Counted from the stretch's first letter, positions 22,196 to 34,698 are shown. The stretch is 64,000 nucleotides of DNA from Lithobates sylvaticus (GCA_028564925.1 CM053030.1:273394492-273458491), one strand, 5' to 3'. A program made the numbers and translations. Notes: generated by a model not told the origin, from the letters alone.

Positions 22196-23080
22196 TTAAC
22201 CACTTCAGCCCCCTTCCTGACCAGACAATTTTTTGCAATACGGCACTGCATCGCTTTAACTGACAATTGCGTGGTCATGTGAAAAATTGATGTCCTTTTT
22301 TCCCCCACAAATAGACCTTTCTTTTGGTGGTATTTGATCACCTCTGCATTTTTTATTTTTTGCGCTATAAACAAAAAAAGAGTGACAATTTTGAAAAAAA
22401 TATATATTTTGTACTTTTTGCTATAATAAATATCCCAGAAAAAAAAAAAAATTCTTCATCAGTTTAGGCCGATATATATTCTTCTACATATTTTTGGTTA
22501 AAAAAAAAAATCGCAATAGGTGTATATTGATTGGTTTGCGCCAAAGTTATAGCGTCTACAAAATAGGGGATAGATTTAGGGTATTTTTATTATTATTTTT
22601 TTTACTAGTATTGGCGATGATCTGTGATTTTTATTGGGACTGTAACATTGCGATGGACAGATCGGACACTTTTGACACTTTTTTGGGACCAGTGACATTT
22701 ATATAGCGATCAGAGCTAAAAATAGCCACTGATTACTGTATAAATGTCACTGGCAGGGAAGGGGTTAACACTAGGGGCGATCAAGGGGTTAACTGTGTTT
22801 CCTATGTGTGTTTATAACTGTGGGGGGAATGTGGCTGACTAGAGCAGGAGAGAGATCATTGTTCCTACTTAGTAGGAACACACGATCTCTCTCCTATCCC
22901 CTGACAGAACCGGGATTTGTTTGTTTACACACACAGATCCCGGTTTTCGCTCTGTCACAAGTGATCGTGGGTGCCCAACAGTCATGGCGCCTTAAAGAGC
23001 CGACGTACAGCTACGACGGCTCGCCAAGGGGAGCCAACCTGCCGCAGTATAACTGCGGCGGCTGGTCGGGAACCTGTTAA
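22196..23080. mobile_element. piggyBac MITE 3
   Basis: TTAA borders lie at 22196-22199 and 23077-23080. The left end is CCACTTCAGCCCC, as in the autonomous copy. The right end contains the GCCGCAGTATAACTGCGGCGGC hairpin region and GGTCGGGAACC. It interrupts the inverted duplication described for 19700-20054, because the blocks on both sides rejoin across the TTAA. Confidence 0.92.
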
Positions 23081-23199
23081 TGTTATGCATTTTTAGGGTG
23101 TGCCCCCCAACTCCATCTTTGATTATGATGATGATGCAATCATACTTAAACCGATGTTCTGTTTTATAGATATGTTTAAATTATATTAGGTTCAATTCA

Positions 23200-23641
23200 T
23201 TAAAGTGGAGGGCCACCCTAAAAAAAAAAAAAAGCATTAATATTCTTAAATTTTTCTTTTACCTTACCAGAAATCCCTGTTGCTAGGCAGTCTTCCTAAT
23301 CTGCCTCTTCCTACTCCGCGGTGATCTTCGGTCTTCTCTCCTCCTCGCGGTGTCTTCTGGGTAATGGGGCACGCTGTGTTCTCGGAACTGTGTGTTTCCT
23401 AACACAGCACGTCCCATTCACAAAGCGCTGTGCGACTTGCGCGTGCGCAGAAGGAAACAGGCAGTGAAACCGCAAGGCTCCACTGTTTCCCTTAGTGAGG
23501 ATGGCGGCGCTGGGACCCGAGAGCCGCGGGACGGGTCGGCCTTGGCGGCCGACATCGCGGGCGCCCTGGAAAGGTAAGTGCCCTTATTAAAAGCTACATT
23601 TTTTTTAGCTGCTGACTTTTAAAAAAAAAAAAACACTTTAA
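23200..23641. mobile_element. TTAA-flanked MITE, relative of 11709-12095
   Basis: TTAA lies at 23200-23203 and 23638-23641, with AGTGG at the left and CACT at the right terminus. The interior shares CAGCTGCTGACTTTTA with the earlier copy. There is no coding sequence. A hAT-type left end begins on the very next base. Confidence 0.78.
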
Positions 23642-23975
23642 TAGGGATGGGCGAATGGTTCGGGTCGAGCACACAGTCAATAGATTGTTAAGGTGCGGGA
23701 CTGGGGAACCACCCACCACATCCTTAACAACGAATGAGTCATTAGCTGGGCCTCCCTACGGATAGCTGAATTAAAAAAAAAACAATAGCCATACCAGGCT
23801 CTGCCCCCCCCACCCCAAAGCATCTTGTCTCTATGTTGATGAGGGCAAGGGCCTCTTCCCGACAACCCTGGGTGGTGGCTGTGGGGGTCTGCAGGCAGTG
23901 GGCTTATCAAAATCTGGAAGCCCCCTTTAACAAGGGGCCCCCCAGATCCCACCCCCTATGTGAATGAGTATGGGG
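23642..23975. mobile_element. hAT-type left end with hairpin module, truncated
   Basis: TAGGGATGGGCGAATGGTTC matches the hAT left terminus. It is followed by the GC-rich module (GCCCTTGTC-type, GGGGTCTGCAGGCAGTGG) ending near GAATGAGTATGGGGTACA. I do not find the matching right end with an 8-bp CACTTTAA duplication, so the copy is probably incomplete or rearranged. Sequence similar to a hAT 3' region occurs at 31140-31225. Confidence 0.65.
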
Positions 23976-24654
23976 TACACATATCAATAATCGGACAATT
24001 ATCCGCAGGTTTGTTTCCTGATTCATGGGTTTTATTTGTCTATATATACGCAGCAGGATCAGCGGGACAACACCCCAGACAATATCTTTGTAGATGAAAC
24101 ACGTCAGCTCGTGTCTGCTGCTCCCATTGCCTTACAATCCAGATTTTTAAAGTGCTTGTAATTCTTCCTAAATGTGAGTATAATCATTCATTTCTATATT
24201 AAATGTTCTGTTAAGCGGATTCACACTATGTGAGTTTTTATTTCCTTTGACCTTTTATGCGTGCATCCAAACCACGTTTTTTACCTCTGGAGCCTCTCTA
24301 TATATGACTTGGGTCCTCTGAAGGATACTTACAAATGCATCTTCATACTGGCTGATGCCTTCCAATCATTGGTGTATGATCATCGCAAAGTCTGAACGAC
24401 TCATGGGGCATACGCCTTATTGAGTCCATTGAATCTTCAATAAGCCTCAGTGTTATTGGTGGTGGCATCTTATATCACTTTTCAGGCACTATAAATGTCT
24501 GTTCTGGAAGTAGGATTTTAGTCCAGCAAGATTTATTCATCTATCAACACTTCAACACGTTTTCACGTGGACTTTTAGAATTTCAGTGTATTGTCACTAA
24601 TACCTTTACAGTGGACTTTCACGTTCTGATTTTTATGTGTTTTTCGTCATCTTT
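23976..24654. repeat. Dispersed repeat with GATGAAACACGTC core
   Basis: The core near 24094 (GATGAAACACGTCAGC) resembles GACGCGTTTCATCC near 45219 (opposite strand) and CACGTTTTGTCACATC near 27190. This appears to be a moderately repetitive family of unknown class. It is interrupted by a LINE. Confidence 0.5.
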
Positions 24655-26632
24655 TTTTTTGGTTTGTTTAAAATTTTTATTGGGTTATTTCAAAACAGAG
24701 TACAGAACAAGTATAATGAAAAAATACACTTATCTAATTACCAAATATGGTACCAATTCAATGGAAAGGATAGATATAGGGGGGAATAGCTAGGTGGGGG
24801 GATAGGGAGAAAGAATGGAAGAAAGAAAGACGTGTGTTTGCCTGTATCTAAAGTAGTATTGGAATATTTCAGTCACAAAAAGTACATTGGCAGCTCATCA
24901 TGTTATGTATCATACATTCTATAGGTGTGAAAGCTTCCTAGCTTATACTATATTGAATACTGTCATATATAGTGTAGTTCTTTAAACAAAATATACATCG
25001 TTAATAGTTGGAGGTGTTCTTCCTAGATCAAGGGGCTGTGGTTACTAAATCGCTTTGGACAATTGGGATCTCACGGAGGGGGTCCAGGCAGGGTGGGATT
25101 GGAGGGATCAGTCAGATCTCTTATTTTAAGCTTTCCCAGAGTATTAGTAATGTCACATTTTAAGTACCAGTCCGTGTATCGGAATGGATAGATGATGGAG
25201 GAGATCTCTTCAGCAGTAAACATGTGTTCAATGTATTTTCTCCATCTAGCAAAGAAACGAGTATTGGAGCGGTAGTTCAATATTATGGCATCCAGTCTTT
25301 CGATATGGAACAGTGATTGTAATGTTTGCTTTACGCTTTGATCAGGTGGGACATGACCATTCTGCGGGCCGCCAGAAGGCATAAATGGGTCCACTGTGTG
25401 AGAGTTGTTGTTCTCATTCGTGTCGCTGTGGAGAGCCGTGGGTCACATCCAAATAGACACAGGAGCGGCTCCTTGGTAAGTCGAGCACTATTGTTGACCT
25501 TGGATATATAATTGAGCACTGAGTCCCAGAACTTGGAGATTGCTGAGCACTCCCATAGGCAATGCAACAATGTAGGGCGGGAGAGGGAGCACCAGGGGCA
25601 CAGAGCTGGGTAGGGTCAGAAATACTAGTGCGGTATGGGTAGTAAGCTCTATGGATAATTTTGAAATGGGTTTCCTTCCATGTTTCCGATGTAATGAGAT
25701 TGTGTACACGTCAATAACTTTGTAGGATCTTTTCTGGCAAATCATTGTCCTTAAATATGGAGGACATTTTCTGAAATGGGGTGAGATGGTATTTACCCAC
25801 TTGATGAGCAATAAGGTGGGGGTACAGCCTGGAAATAGAATAGTCGTTGTTTTGGAGCGTATCCAAATAAGATTTTTGAAGGGGATTCGTGTGAGGACTG
25901 TGACAAATTCGCAGATAGCTGAGTAGCTGATAGTAATGGAAAGCATGAGTTGGTGGCAAGGAGTATTCTAGTGAGAGATCCTGGTACGACTTGAATTGTC
26001 CCGGTTTGTTGCTATATAGAGGACAAACAGTTGTGAGCCCTCATGCACCCCAAGTTTTAAAAGCGTAGTGGAGGGGATAAACATGGGGTTTCCTTGAATG
26101 GATAAATGATTAGATATACTTGAGTGTATCCCCAGCAGTCTCCTCGCCTAACTCCAGGCAATCACTGTGTCTCTAATAAGAACATTTGTTTTGAGATGTG
26201 CAGGTAGTTTTTTAAAGCTGGAGTGAAGAACTGCTGAAAGGGTGTACAGGGATACCAAGGCTCCCTCAAGCATATGGTTTGAATAACAGGATTTTCCCAA
26301 CAGCCAATCTAGACCTTGTCGAAGTAGACAGGAAATATTGTAAAAACTTATATTGGGTAACCCTGCCCCACCTTCGAGCTTGGGGAGACAAAGCTTTTGG
26401 AGAGCTATGCATGGCTTTTTGCCGGCCCACAAGAAGGTATTTATCGTCTTGTGTAGCTTTTTTATATCCGAATGTTTCAATAGGAGCGGTATAGTCTGCA
26501 TCGGATAAAGTAGCCTTGCAAAGGACACGGTTTTGAATAAGTGACATCTCCCAAAGAGCGAGGCATGATGGGACTTGTAGTTTTGCAACAGCTGGAGGTC
26601 CACTAATTGCATATAAAATTATGCAGTAATTT
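24655..26632 (-). pseudogene. L1/Tx1-like LINE ORF2 3' part, 5'-truncated
   Basis: On the minus strand, remnants of the C-terminal part of a LINE reverse transcriptase protein are visible. These include LPKLEGGAGLPNISFYNIS (near 26360) and a zinc-knuckle-like MLHCLWECSAISKFWDSVL (near 25540). The poly-A tail appears as a T-run at about 24652-24661. The insertion is bordered by GTTTTTCGTCATCTTT (24639-24654) and GTTTTTCGGCATCTTT (26633-26648), a 16-bp target duplication with one mismatch. The 5' part, including the endonuclease and most of the RT domain, is missing by truncation. The remaining frame has several breaks. L1/Tx1 assignment is by sequence style only. Confidence 0.85.
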
Positions 26633-26648
26633 GTTTTTCGGCATCTTT

Positions 26649-27541
26649 ATATTTTGATGTATTTTTATATGTCAGTTATTGCACTTTACATGTGATGGTT
26701 TATCCTTAATGTTTATATATATGGTGTTAATGTTTAATAGTTAAGCATCCTCATTTGGTTTTATAGTCACATTGCCTATTAGCGCTGCACCCTTATTCCT
26801 TATCCACTTTATTTGCAATTGTCACTTTGTGGTGCTAGCAGCTGCTTTGACAGCGCGGTATTTACCCCCTTTTTTTAATTGGTACATTGTGCCCCTACTT
26901 CTTTGCCAAAAAAAGTGTCAAGTGCCTTTACTGGCCTGCCAGGCTGCATGCTCAGATAAGGGTCTGGTAAGGATTTTGTGGGAGGAGACCCCACGCCAAT
27001 TTTTTTTTTTCATTTTGGCGAATTTGGCCCCATAGTGTAAATCCATTTTAACCATTTATTACAATGTTAGTTTAAAAATTCACTTACATTGTTTGAAAAA
27101 ATGTTACAGCGTTTATAATCTGGGATGCAAATGCGTTCCATGGACCAAAACCGGAAGTGACGCACTGACGCTGGAAGCTTCGCCCTACACGTTTTGTCAC
27201 ATCAACGTCATCAGGAGCACTTGTGTACACAGCCACAAAGTGTTGTGAATGCTGGCACACCCCTCAAAGGGGAGAGATTCTGGTGAGTTAGGTGGAGAAG
27301 GGGGAGCATGTGTGAAAACCACCAGCATATCACAACATTTATGAACCCAAAAAATACTGCACTATGGACTTATTATTTTTTGCTTTTTAGCACAAGCCAC
27401 TTTATGGACTTTTATATTGTATCATAGCACATGTCACTTTTTCACGGACGCTAAGGTATTATTGTAAGCACAGCACAGTCACTTTATTGCATATTATGTG
27501 TTTTGCCTAGGATGCAAGTTTGATGATTTCGGTGATTTATG
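26649..27541. repeat. Dispersed repeat sequence and a hairpin-module fragment
   Basis: A fragment of the GC-rich module (GCCTGCCAGGCTGCATGCTC, near 26935) is followed by a second GTTTTGTCACATCAACGTC-type repeat near 27190. No gene is visible. Confidence 0.5.
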
Positions 27542-28971
27542 TGTAGCACTGACCCCCGAAGGAGCTGCTGATATTTGATTGGGCCTGCACTCTGCCTTTT
27601 ACATCCCCAATAACTTGGCTCAATCCCCTTGACACAACTGTGGTGCAGTGTTGGTGTTAAACTAACAACAGAGGAAGACCCCACAATGTACAATACAACA
27701 ATAGTGTACCTTTACATTTACCTGGGTATCTGTTGCACCACCTGTAGGAAAAGGAACAACACTGCACACCAATTGTAATTAACCAGAATGTGTTTTTACT
27801 GAAACCGGTATAAAACAGTAATTACAATAACTACACTGTCACACAAACGTAATGCGACAGTATAATGGGTATTCGCGACAATTTTAACATGTAAAGAATT
27901 CTTGGATAACCCCTGCACGCCTGTCTCCAAATGGGACCAATGCTCAGAGTGACAATGCCTTAACTCCGGGCACCTTCCCACTTCCAGCACATTGTAATAA
28001 ACACAGAAATGCAAAGCTATCAACACTATGCAATACAATTGCTAGGGAGCTCCCCCTGCTTTATAATGCAGTTCTTTCCTATAGTGATTGAATGCAAGGC
28101 CTTGCAATAAAAGATGTAGTATTTAGTCTTATGTCATATGCTAGCTATTGCATTGAAGTCATTGTAATCCAAAAGGTTTAACAAACAAAGAATAGTGTAG
28201 AATGAGTATTTAAATTGTCCTTGTGATGTAACACACTTATAACTGCCTCCAATTCACACAGTGTCAGTTCTGAATGGAGTATAGGCTTGAGGCCTGCTTG
28301 AACTCAGTCTAATGGTGTGCAACCTCCTCTATGGGACTACAGGTCCCAGCAACACTGTGTTAAGAGTCTAAGTGTGTAAAAGTGCGTTAAGTATTATGGG
28401 TGGTAGCCCTCTCACCAAACCAGGCCTGTAAGAGTGGGAAACCTCTGCTCCGGGTGTCTCAGTCCTGCTTAATGCCAGCTAGCACCGTTACACTGCTCTG
28501 CTCTGCAAGATGACTGGGTCCCTCAGATGGTTCCGTCAGGTGTCTCTGGATCCTTCCCGATCTGGTCACACTGGCTCTTCAGCACATGGACATGATGCAG
28601 AGTCACTGGTTGCTCCGCTCCGCAGTTGTTGCAGGCCGCGCTCTTTGGGACACCTCCTTACAGATCCTTGTAGGCAGGCCACGTGTCCAGAAGAGAGAGA
28701 AAATAGCCGTGCGGGGTCTTTTATATCCTACCCAGTATGCAATTCAGTACTGAGTGTTCATGGGTAGGTCACTTGGCATTGGGGGTAGGTAGGTCCTTGT
28801 ATAATGTAAACAAACAGTCCCTTCCTGTAACATTTCTCCATGTTCTTGAAATAGAAAATAAATGAAGTCCATTTCACGTTTAGGCCACTATATGGTGCCA
28901 AATACCAATTTATCACACTGCCCATAGATTAACATTACACAGCACTAACAGGCAAAAATACCAGCGCTACA
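27542..28971 (-). repeat. 3' LTR of the minus-strand LTR fossil
   Basis: The ends are TGTAGC and GCTACA, about 1430 bp apart. The right 590 bp matches 30387-30943. The probable polypurine tract abuts it at 28972-28990. Confidence 0.7.
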
Positions 28972-30386
28972 TACTCCCCCTGCTTTGACCCTTTGGTCCC
29001 CAAAGATATTAAAAATCTTAGCTATATTACACATTTTTGCCTGTTACATGCTGTCATTTACATGCAGAGAAATTGGGTTAATATAACAATAAGCAAGCTG
29101 TATTTCCGTAACCCGAGTTTAAGCTCAAAGGTTTCATTCCATAACACAAGTCTGACAGAGGAGCCTCCCACCACCTATCGTATGATGAGAGACTGTTCTA
29201 TATACCTACTACTGACACCGTGGTGTCTGATACAGATGTGTCAAGGGGTGAAATGGGTTTCTTTTGACAATGAATTGAGTTCTTTCAGAGCATTCACCCA
29301 TGGTGTCATAAGTTAGTCTTTTTGATGGGTGAATCACTCTCTTGGCTCGCTGTTCTTTTGGCGTCTCAGGCAAACTGGTGTTTTCTTCGACTCCTTCATC
29401 CTCCTGCTCACTCAATTCTGTTCCCTGTACTCCAGGTTCAACACCAGCAGAGAAGTCCTCAGGGCCATTAAGATGGCCACGGTCTTGGTACAATTCTGAC
29501 CATGCACTGCTATTATGGATTGTTTTGATCTACAGCAAGATGGCCACGGTTGTAGCCCAGAGAATTATCTCTAGGAATATGTCTGCTCCATTGATCAGAA
29601 TACGAGGGCTTCTAGAAAATGGCTGACCGGAAATTATATCTTGACTAAACCTATTTAAAGACACTTCTGTTGCCTCTAGCCTATCCCCGTTGAAGTCACG
29701 TGACAGTGACGTAGCGCGTAGGAAACAGGCAGATGGACACCGGAAGTGATGTTTAGGCATCGAGCTCGGCGTTCGTTTTTACACTGTTCTTTATTCAGTT
29801 ACAAATGTGAGTAGACTTGTTACTATTTTTAATAAACCTCAGTTTGGAAAATACTACACTATAGAAGGCTCTATATATCCCTTTTTATGTCCGGTCATCT
29901 GTGCATTTGAGCGGTATCCATTATTATTGGAATGAAAAGGAGGTATCTGCATACACTGAGGACACTTAGGAGGAACGCGCAGGAACCACTCTATTCCATC
30001 TAGAGTGATATGCTCCCTATCTATCTCTTAATGCTGTTTACCTTACAGCAGTAAGGTAACGATTTAGTACACCTATGGGTGTTGTATACACTGAAGACCC
30101 ACTCTTCACTGAAAGTCACAGAAATTATCTGCTGTTACTATAGTACACCTCCACTTGATGTTCCTATAGAACACCTTCACACTGCACCCTGCATTTTGGA
30201 CCTTGAGGAGCGTCCATTCATGTTTCATCAGCACTATTTTGCACCTTTGCATATGGACTTATTTATTTATCAATTTAAGTGTCATATATTCATTTATTGA
30301 TTTAATTATGTATTTAATCATGTTAAAGTTATTTCATGAACATGATTTCTATTTTTCTGAGGAGCACAACACCAATCATTTATTTA

Positions 30387-30943
30387 AGTATTATGGGCGA
30401 CAGCCCTCTCACCAAAACAGGCCTGTAAGAGTGGGAAACCTCTGCTCCGGTTGTCTCAGTCCTGCTTCACGCCAGCCAGCGCCATTACACTGCTCCGCTC
30501 TGCAAGATGACCGGGACCCTCAGATGGTTCCATCAGGTGTCTCTGGATCCTTCCTGATCTGGTCACACTGGCTCTTCAGTACACAGGCATGATGCAGAGT
30601 CGCTGGTTGCTCCGCGCTCTCTTGGACACCTCCTTACAGATCCTTGTAGGCAGGCCAAGCATCCAGAAGAGAGAGAAAATGGCCGTGCAGAGTCTTTTAT
30701 ATCCTACCCAGTATGCAATTCAGTACTGAGTGTTCATGGGTAGGTCACTTGGCATTGTGGGTAGGTAGGTCCTTGTAAAATGTAAACAGTCACTTCCTTT
30801 AACATTTCTCCATGTTCTTGAAATAGAAAATAAATGAAGTCCATTTAACGTTTAGGCCACTAGATGGTGTCAAATATCAATTTATCACACTGCCCATAGA
30901 TTAATATTACACAGCACTAACAGGCAAAAATATCAGTGCTACA
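30387..30943 (-). repeat. Partial 5' LTR of the minus-strand LTR fossil
   Basis: The match with 28386-28971 begins at TAAGTATTATGGG and ends at TGCTACA. Confidence 0.7.
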
Positions 30944-31385
30944 TATTAATTTATTCACTAACAAGGTATTGCAATCATATATTCACTAAAAGTTGTTTAT
31001 CATATTTTTTTTGTCATTACATCTTATTTGCACACTAAACCACTTTACCCAGCACACCAATTTCAGGTGCACTTAAAGGGACATACATCACTAAGCCCAC
31101 ATTAAAAACAAGCAGCGCCATACCCACTCCTTTTAAAGAACTTGCATATAAGCCTTCAAAATGGGGATTTTTCATGTTTGGGTCCCATATACTTTAAAAG
31201 AGTCCATGGCTCAGGGCCGAACTTTTTCATTAATTTGTTAAGCTAAAATGAATGTGTTTTTTTTTGCTGTAACCCTTCATTATTTTCAGCCATGTGACTG
31301 TATTCGAGCCTCATTTGCTGCTTTTGCTGAAAATAATGATCATATTGAAAATAATGATAACTAGAGCTTATTAAGCCTTTCACAT
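30944..31385. other. Mostly unassigned, with a short hAT 3'-like fragment
   Basis: TTGCATATAAGCCTTCAAAA at about 31142 matches the 3' region of the hAT at 15670-15695. The remainder is unassigned. Confidence 0.5.
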
Positions 31386-31790
31386 GCTACATATAGTTAC
31401 ATAATTGGTAAGGTTCAGTAAAGACACCAGTCCATCCAGTTAATTGTGTGTGTGTGTGTTTATGCCACAACCATTTCCCATTTCCCTGTATATAACATTC
31501 GCTAACAAACCCACTCCCTGTGAACACCACCAACTATTTGGAAGGGAGTTCTAGATTCTTACTCCTCTAACAGTAAAGAACCCCTTATGCAATTTAGGCT
31601 TAAACCGATTCTTATCCAACTTCATTGAATGGCCATGTCTTCTTAAGAGATCTAAGACTGAATAGTTTTCACCTTATGCTAGAGCCACCATTTAGATACC
31701 TGTATATTGTGATCATATCAAACTCTTAATCATCTCTTCTCCAGGGAGAATAAGTTTAATGTTTGTAGTTATTCCTCATAACTGACACTA
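31386..31790. repeat. Dispersed repeat (ATAGTTACATAATTGGTAAGG type)
   Basis: This is a longer version of the fragment at 17050. It includes CAGTAAAGAACCCC, GAATGGCCATGTCTTC and CTTCTCCAGGGAGAATAAG. It is recognisable as a family widespread in frog DNA; its class is not determined. Confidence 0.6.
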
Positions 31791-32199
31791 CATTGTATAG
31801 AACAAAAACAGGGGAACTCCTCAGGGACCAAAAAATGTCTGTTTCTGTAGAGCTAGAGGTAAGAAGTATTCAAATGTCACCAATATTTCTTGTAAGCTAC
31901 CATTTTCTTTTGAAAGCATTTGTTGTAATTCAACAAAATCTGAAAAATCATCCAATAGTATGTGAACATTTTCTTTTAGAGTACCAAACCTTTTTGTTTT
32001 ACAAACTGGATTGTGTGGTGAAGGGAATAGGACTGATTTTAACTCTCTCGCATCCATGATCCCATACCCCTGCACCTCTCCCTGCCTGCTGCCTGTCAAA
32101 ACTGTGCAAATCAGCTTCCCCTAGGCTCCCCCTCAACTGTGAGGTGTCAAGATGAGGAGGAGCCTGGGAGGAAGAACATCCCACAGACATCTACTGCGT

Positions 32200-33300
32200 T
32201 GTATCTGAGGTATGTGTGTGAAGGAGGGGGGAATTGTATTAACGACACAACTGGGATGCGGGGGTGAGAGTATTTGTACTAGTAGGGAGAGGTGCAAGTG
32301 GATTAGTGATAGGAGGAACTGGGGGGGGGGGGGGGGGTATGAGCTAGGAGGGGGGACTGGGGGATTTGTCCTTGAAGAGGGGAAGAGTGGGAAATCTGTG
32401 CTAGGTGATGGGATTGAGCAAGAGGATTTATGCTGGAAGGAGGAATTTAATGGGTGACAGGGGGGTATGGGAGTGGGGGGGGGGGGGGGTTGAGTAAGGG
32501 AGAGGATTTGTGCCAGGGGTGATTTGTAGAGGATGTGCTAGGATTGGTGATATAGAGGATTTGTGTTAGAAGGGGGATTTGTGCTAGGAAGGAGCATGAG
32601 GGAGAGGACTTGTGTTAGGATGAGGATTTTGGGGGGTGGTGGGGGGTAAGATAGGTTATAGGAGGACAAATCTTGGGGGAGAGGATTTGTTCTGTGGAGA
32701 TCGTGAGCGGCAGAGCTAAGAGGGGAGATTTGTGCTAGAGGGTGGGCTTTTTGAGGGGGAGGTTGTGCTAGAAGGAGTGATTTTGGAGGGGAACATTTGT
32801 GCTAGGAGGGGAGATTTGGGAGGGGGGTTGTGTTAGGAAGGATGATTTGAGGGGGAGGGTTTGTGCTAGGAGGGGGGATTGGGAGGATTTGTGCTGAAAG
32901 AGGGGAAGGGGGACTTGAGGTGGAAGAAAAGATGTGGGGAGATATGTGCTGTAGGGGGAATTTGGGGGATGGTGGGGGTTTGTTCTAGGAGGGGAAATTT
33001 GTGGGGGGAGGGGATTTGTGCTTGGGGTGATTTGGAGGGTTAAGATTTATACTGTGTTGGAGACTGCATTGGGGGAATTTGTATTGGGAACAGGGGGGGG
33101 GGGGGGGGGTGGGGGGTTGTTTGGGGAGAATTTGGGATTTAAAAAGGAATTTAAGCATGCAGACTAGTGCTCACATTTTTTGGGGGGAGGAAAGGTGGGA
33201 GGGGATTTCTTCTGACACACAATGCTCATACATCTTGTACATACTGTATGATACATTTGGTATCTTCACCCTGGACGCTAGATGACCTTGTCCCGACACT
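32200..33300. repeat. G-rich minisatellite-like region
   Basis: Degenerate units like GGGGATTTGTGCTAGGAGG recur across about 1 kb, with several G-runs of 8-15. The right edge carries CCTTGTCCCGACACT (33286-33300), close to the right end of the hAT MITE at 33835-34281. I could not find a matching left end. Open frames here are low-complexity. Confidence 0.8.
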
Positions 33301-33834
33301 AATAGTACTCCAGATTTTTATACACCATGGTGTCCATAAATGAAATGTTATGCAAATTTATGTTAAGATTAAGTTGGATTGATGAAGCAAAACTGTTTAA
33401 TTCTTCATGAAATGAAAATAATGAACCAGTGTTGCTCTGCTAAAATGCAAAAGGCATCATCAGCCCCATGAAGCCCCACCAAACACAACAGAGCCTTGTG
33501 CTTGCTCCACTTGAATATATACAGTAGATCAGGTCTCCTCGGCACTGCAAATAAAAAACACAGTAAAAAAATCAAATGGTGTTTGGACAAAATAATTAAA
33601 AAAAATGAAATGAATGCAATTGTTCAACTGTATATAAATTACTTAATTCCATCAGATTAATTGCAGCATTTATTCCCCCCAATTGATCAGTTGAAGTGTA
33701 TAAAGTAGACACTTCCCATATGACCAGTAGAATGTCTTTTACATCATTTGTGACTCCCTGTATTTAAAAAAAAAAAAAAGACACCTGTGTCTTTGAGGAA
33801 ATTCAAAGTGTTCTGTACTAATGATGCTAATACC
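33301..33834. other. Unassigned AT-rich sequence
   Basis: No gene or known repeat is recognised. Confidence 0.4.
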
Positions 33835-34281
33835 CAGTGCCGGGACAAAGGAATCTAGAGCCCAGGGCGAACATGCAATATTATTGGGCCCCCCCCCCCC
33901 CCCACTCCAAGATGTATGAGCACTATGTTCAGGAAAATCCCCCCCCCAAAAAATGAGGACCAGTCTGCATGTTTACCCTCTAAGCAGAAATTCCCCCTCC
34001 TACCAGTACAAATCCAGTACAATTACTCCCCCCCCCCCAAAAAAAAGATCCCCCCTCCTAGCACAAATCCTCTACCCCTCAAATGTCCCCTTAAATCACC
34101 ACTCCTAGCACTCCCCTCCAAATTTTCCCTCCTAGAACAATTCTTACCCCCTGCTGCCCCCAAAATTCCCCCTCCCAACAGAAATCCCCTTCCCCAATCT
34201 CCTTGTGGTGCCCCCCACCTCACATGATACCACAGTGCCCAGGGCAGCCGCCCCTCCTGCCCACCCCTTGTCCCGGCCCTG
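33835..34281. mobile_element. hAT MITE filled with C-rich minisatellite
   Basis: The ends CAGTGCCGGGACAAAGG and CCTTGTCCCGGCCCTG are inverted and flanked by the same 8 bp, CTAATACC (33827-33834 and 34282-34289). The interior repeats CCTCCTAGCACAAATCCCC-like units, the complement of the G-rich region at 32200-33300. Proline-rich open frames are a product of C-runs. Confidence 0.92.
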
Positions 34282-34289
34282 CTAATACC

Positions 34290-34690
34290 CCCGCCCCCTT
34301 TTTTTCCTTTAGGCTATCCTGTGTATTTCTTGTGTTTTCCTTGTAAAGTGCTTTGAGAAGCTACCTTTAAAGGGTTGTATAAAAAATAAAGTTTATTATT
34401 ATTATATTATTATTAATAACCTATCGAGATAAAAAGCAACACGTACAGTACAAATACAGACCACAATCCTGCAACTATAGGATTGCCTGGTGGTGAGACT
34501 TTCATTCATTTTTGACAGAACACATAAAGTGAGAATATGTGAATGATATACATATTAGAAATCAAAATGGTCCTTTTTAATCAACTCTTTTGATTTGCAT
34601 CATAATCCCCCACATGATATCTCCGGGCATTTTCTTTTAATATACTGTAGTGTCAGCAAGTTTCTTCAGAATCTCAGATGCAACAGCTGG
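34290..34690. repeat. LINE/SINE-type 3' tail and flank
   Basis: GTAAAGTGCTTTGAGAAGC followed by GTATAAAAAATAAAGTTTATTATTATT (split around 34375-34410) resembles the 3' tail of L2/CR1-type retroposons in fish and frogs. No coding region is visible. Confidence 0.5.
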
Positions 34691-34693
34691 GGG

Positions 34694-34698
<5 letters not shown>

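Larger units (their letters stand above)
27542..30943 (-). mobile_element. LTR retrotransposon fossil, minus strand
   Basis: Two direct repeats form the probable LTRs. One is 27542-28971 (about 1.43 kb), with TGTAGC/GCTACA ends. The other is a partial copy at about 30387-30943. Read on the minus strand, a purine-rich tract (AAAGCAGGGGGAG) lies immediately before the start of the 27542-28971 copy, as expected for a 3' LTR. A short internal coding remnant is seen at 29209-29493 (minus). It is probably gypsy-like. The fossil is broken, with little internal coding left and at least one later insertion. LTR divergence looks like several per cent, so it is moderately old. Confidence 0.7.

Noticed and set aside
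28510-28767. 85-codon ORF as a possible host exon
   Set aside because: It lies inside a probable LTR and recurs in the second LTR copy.
33916-34227. Proline-rich ORF
   Set aside because: Product of C-runs and a minisatellite inside a hAT MITE.
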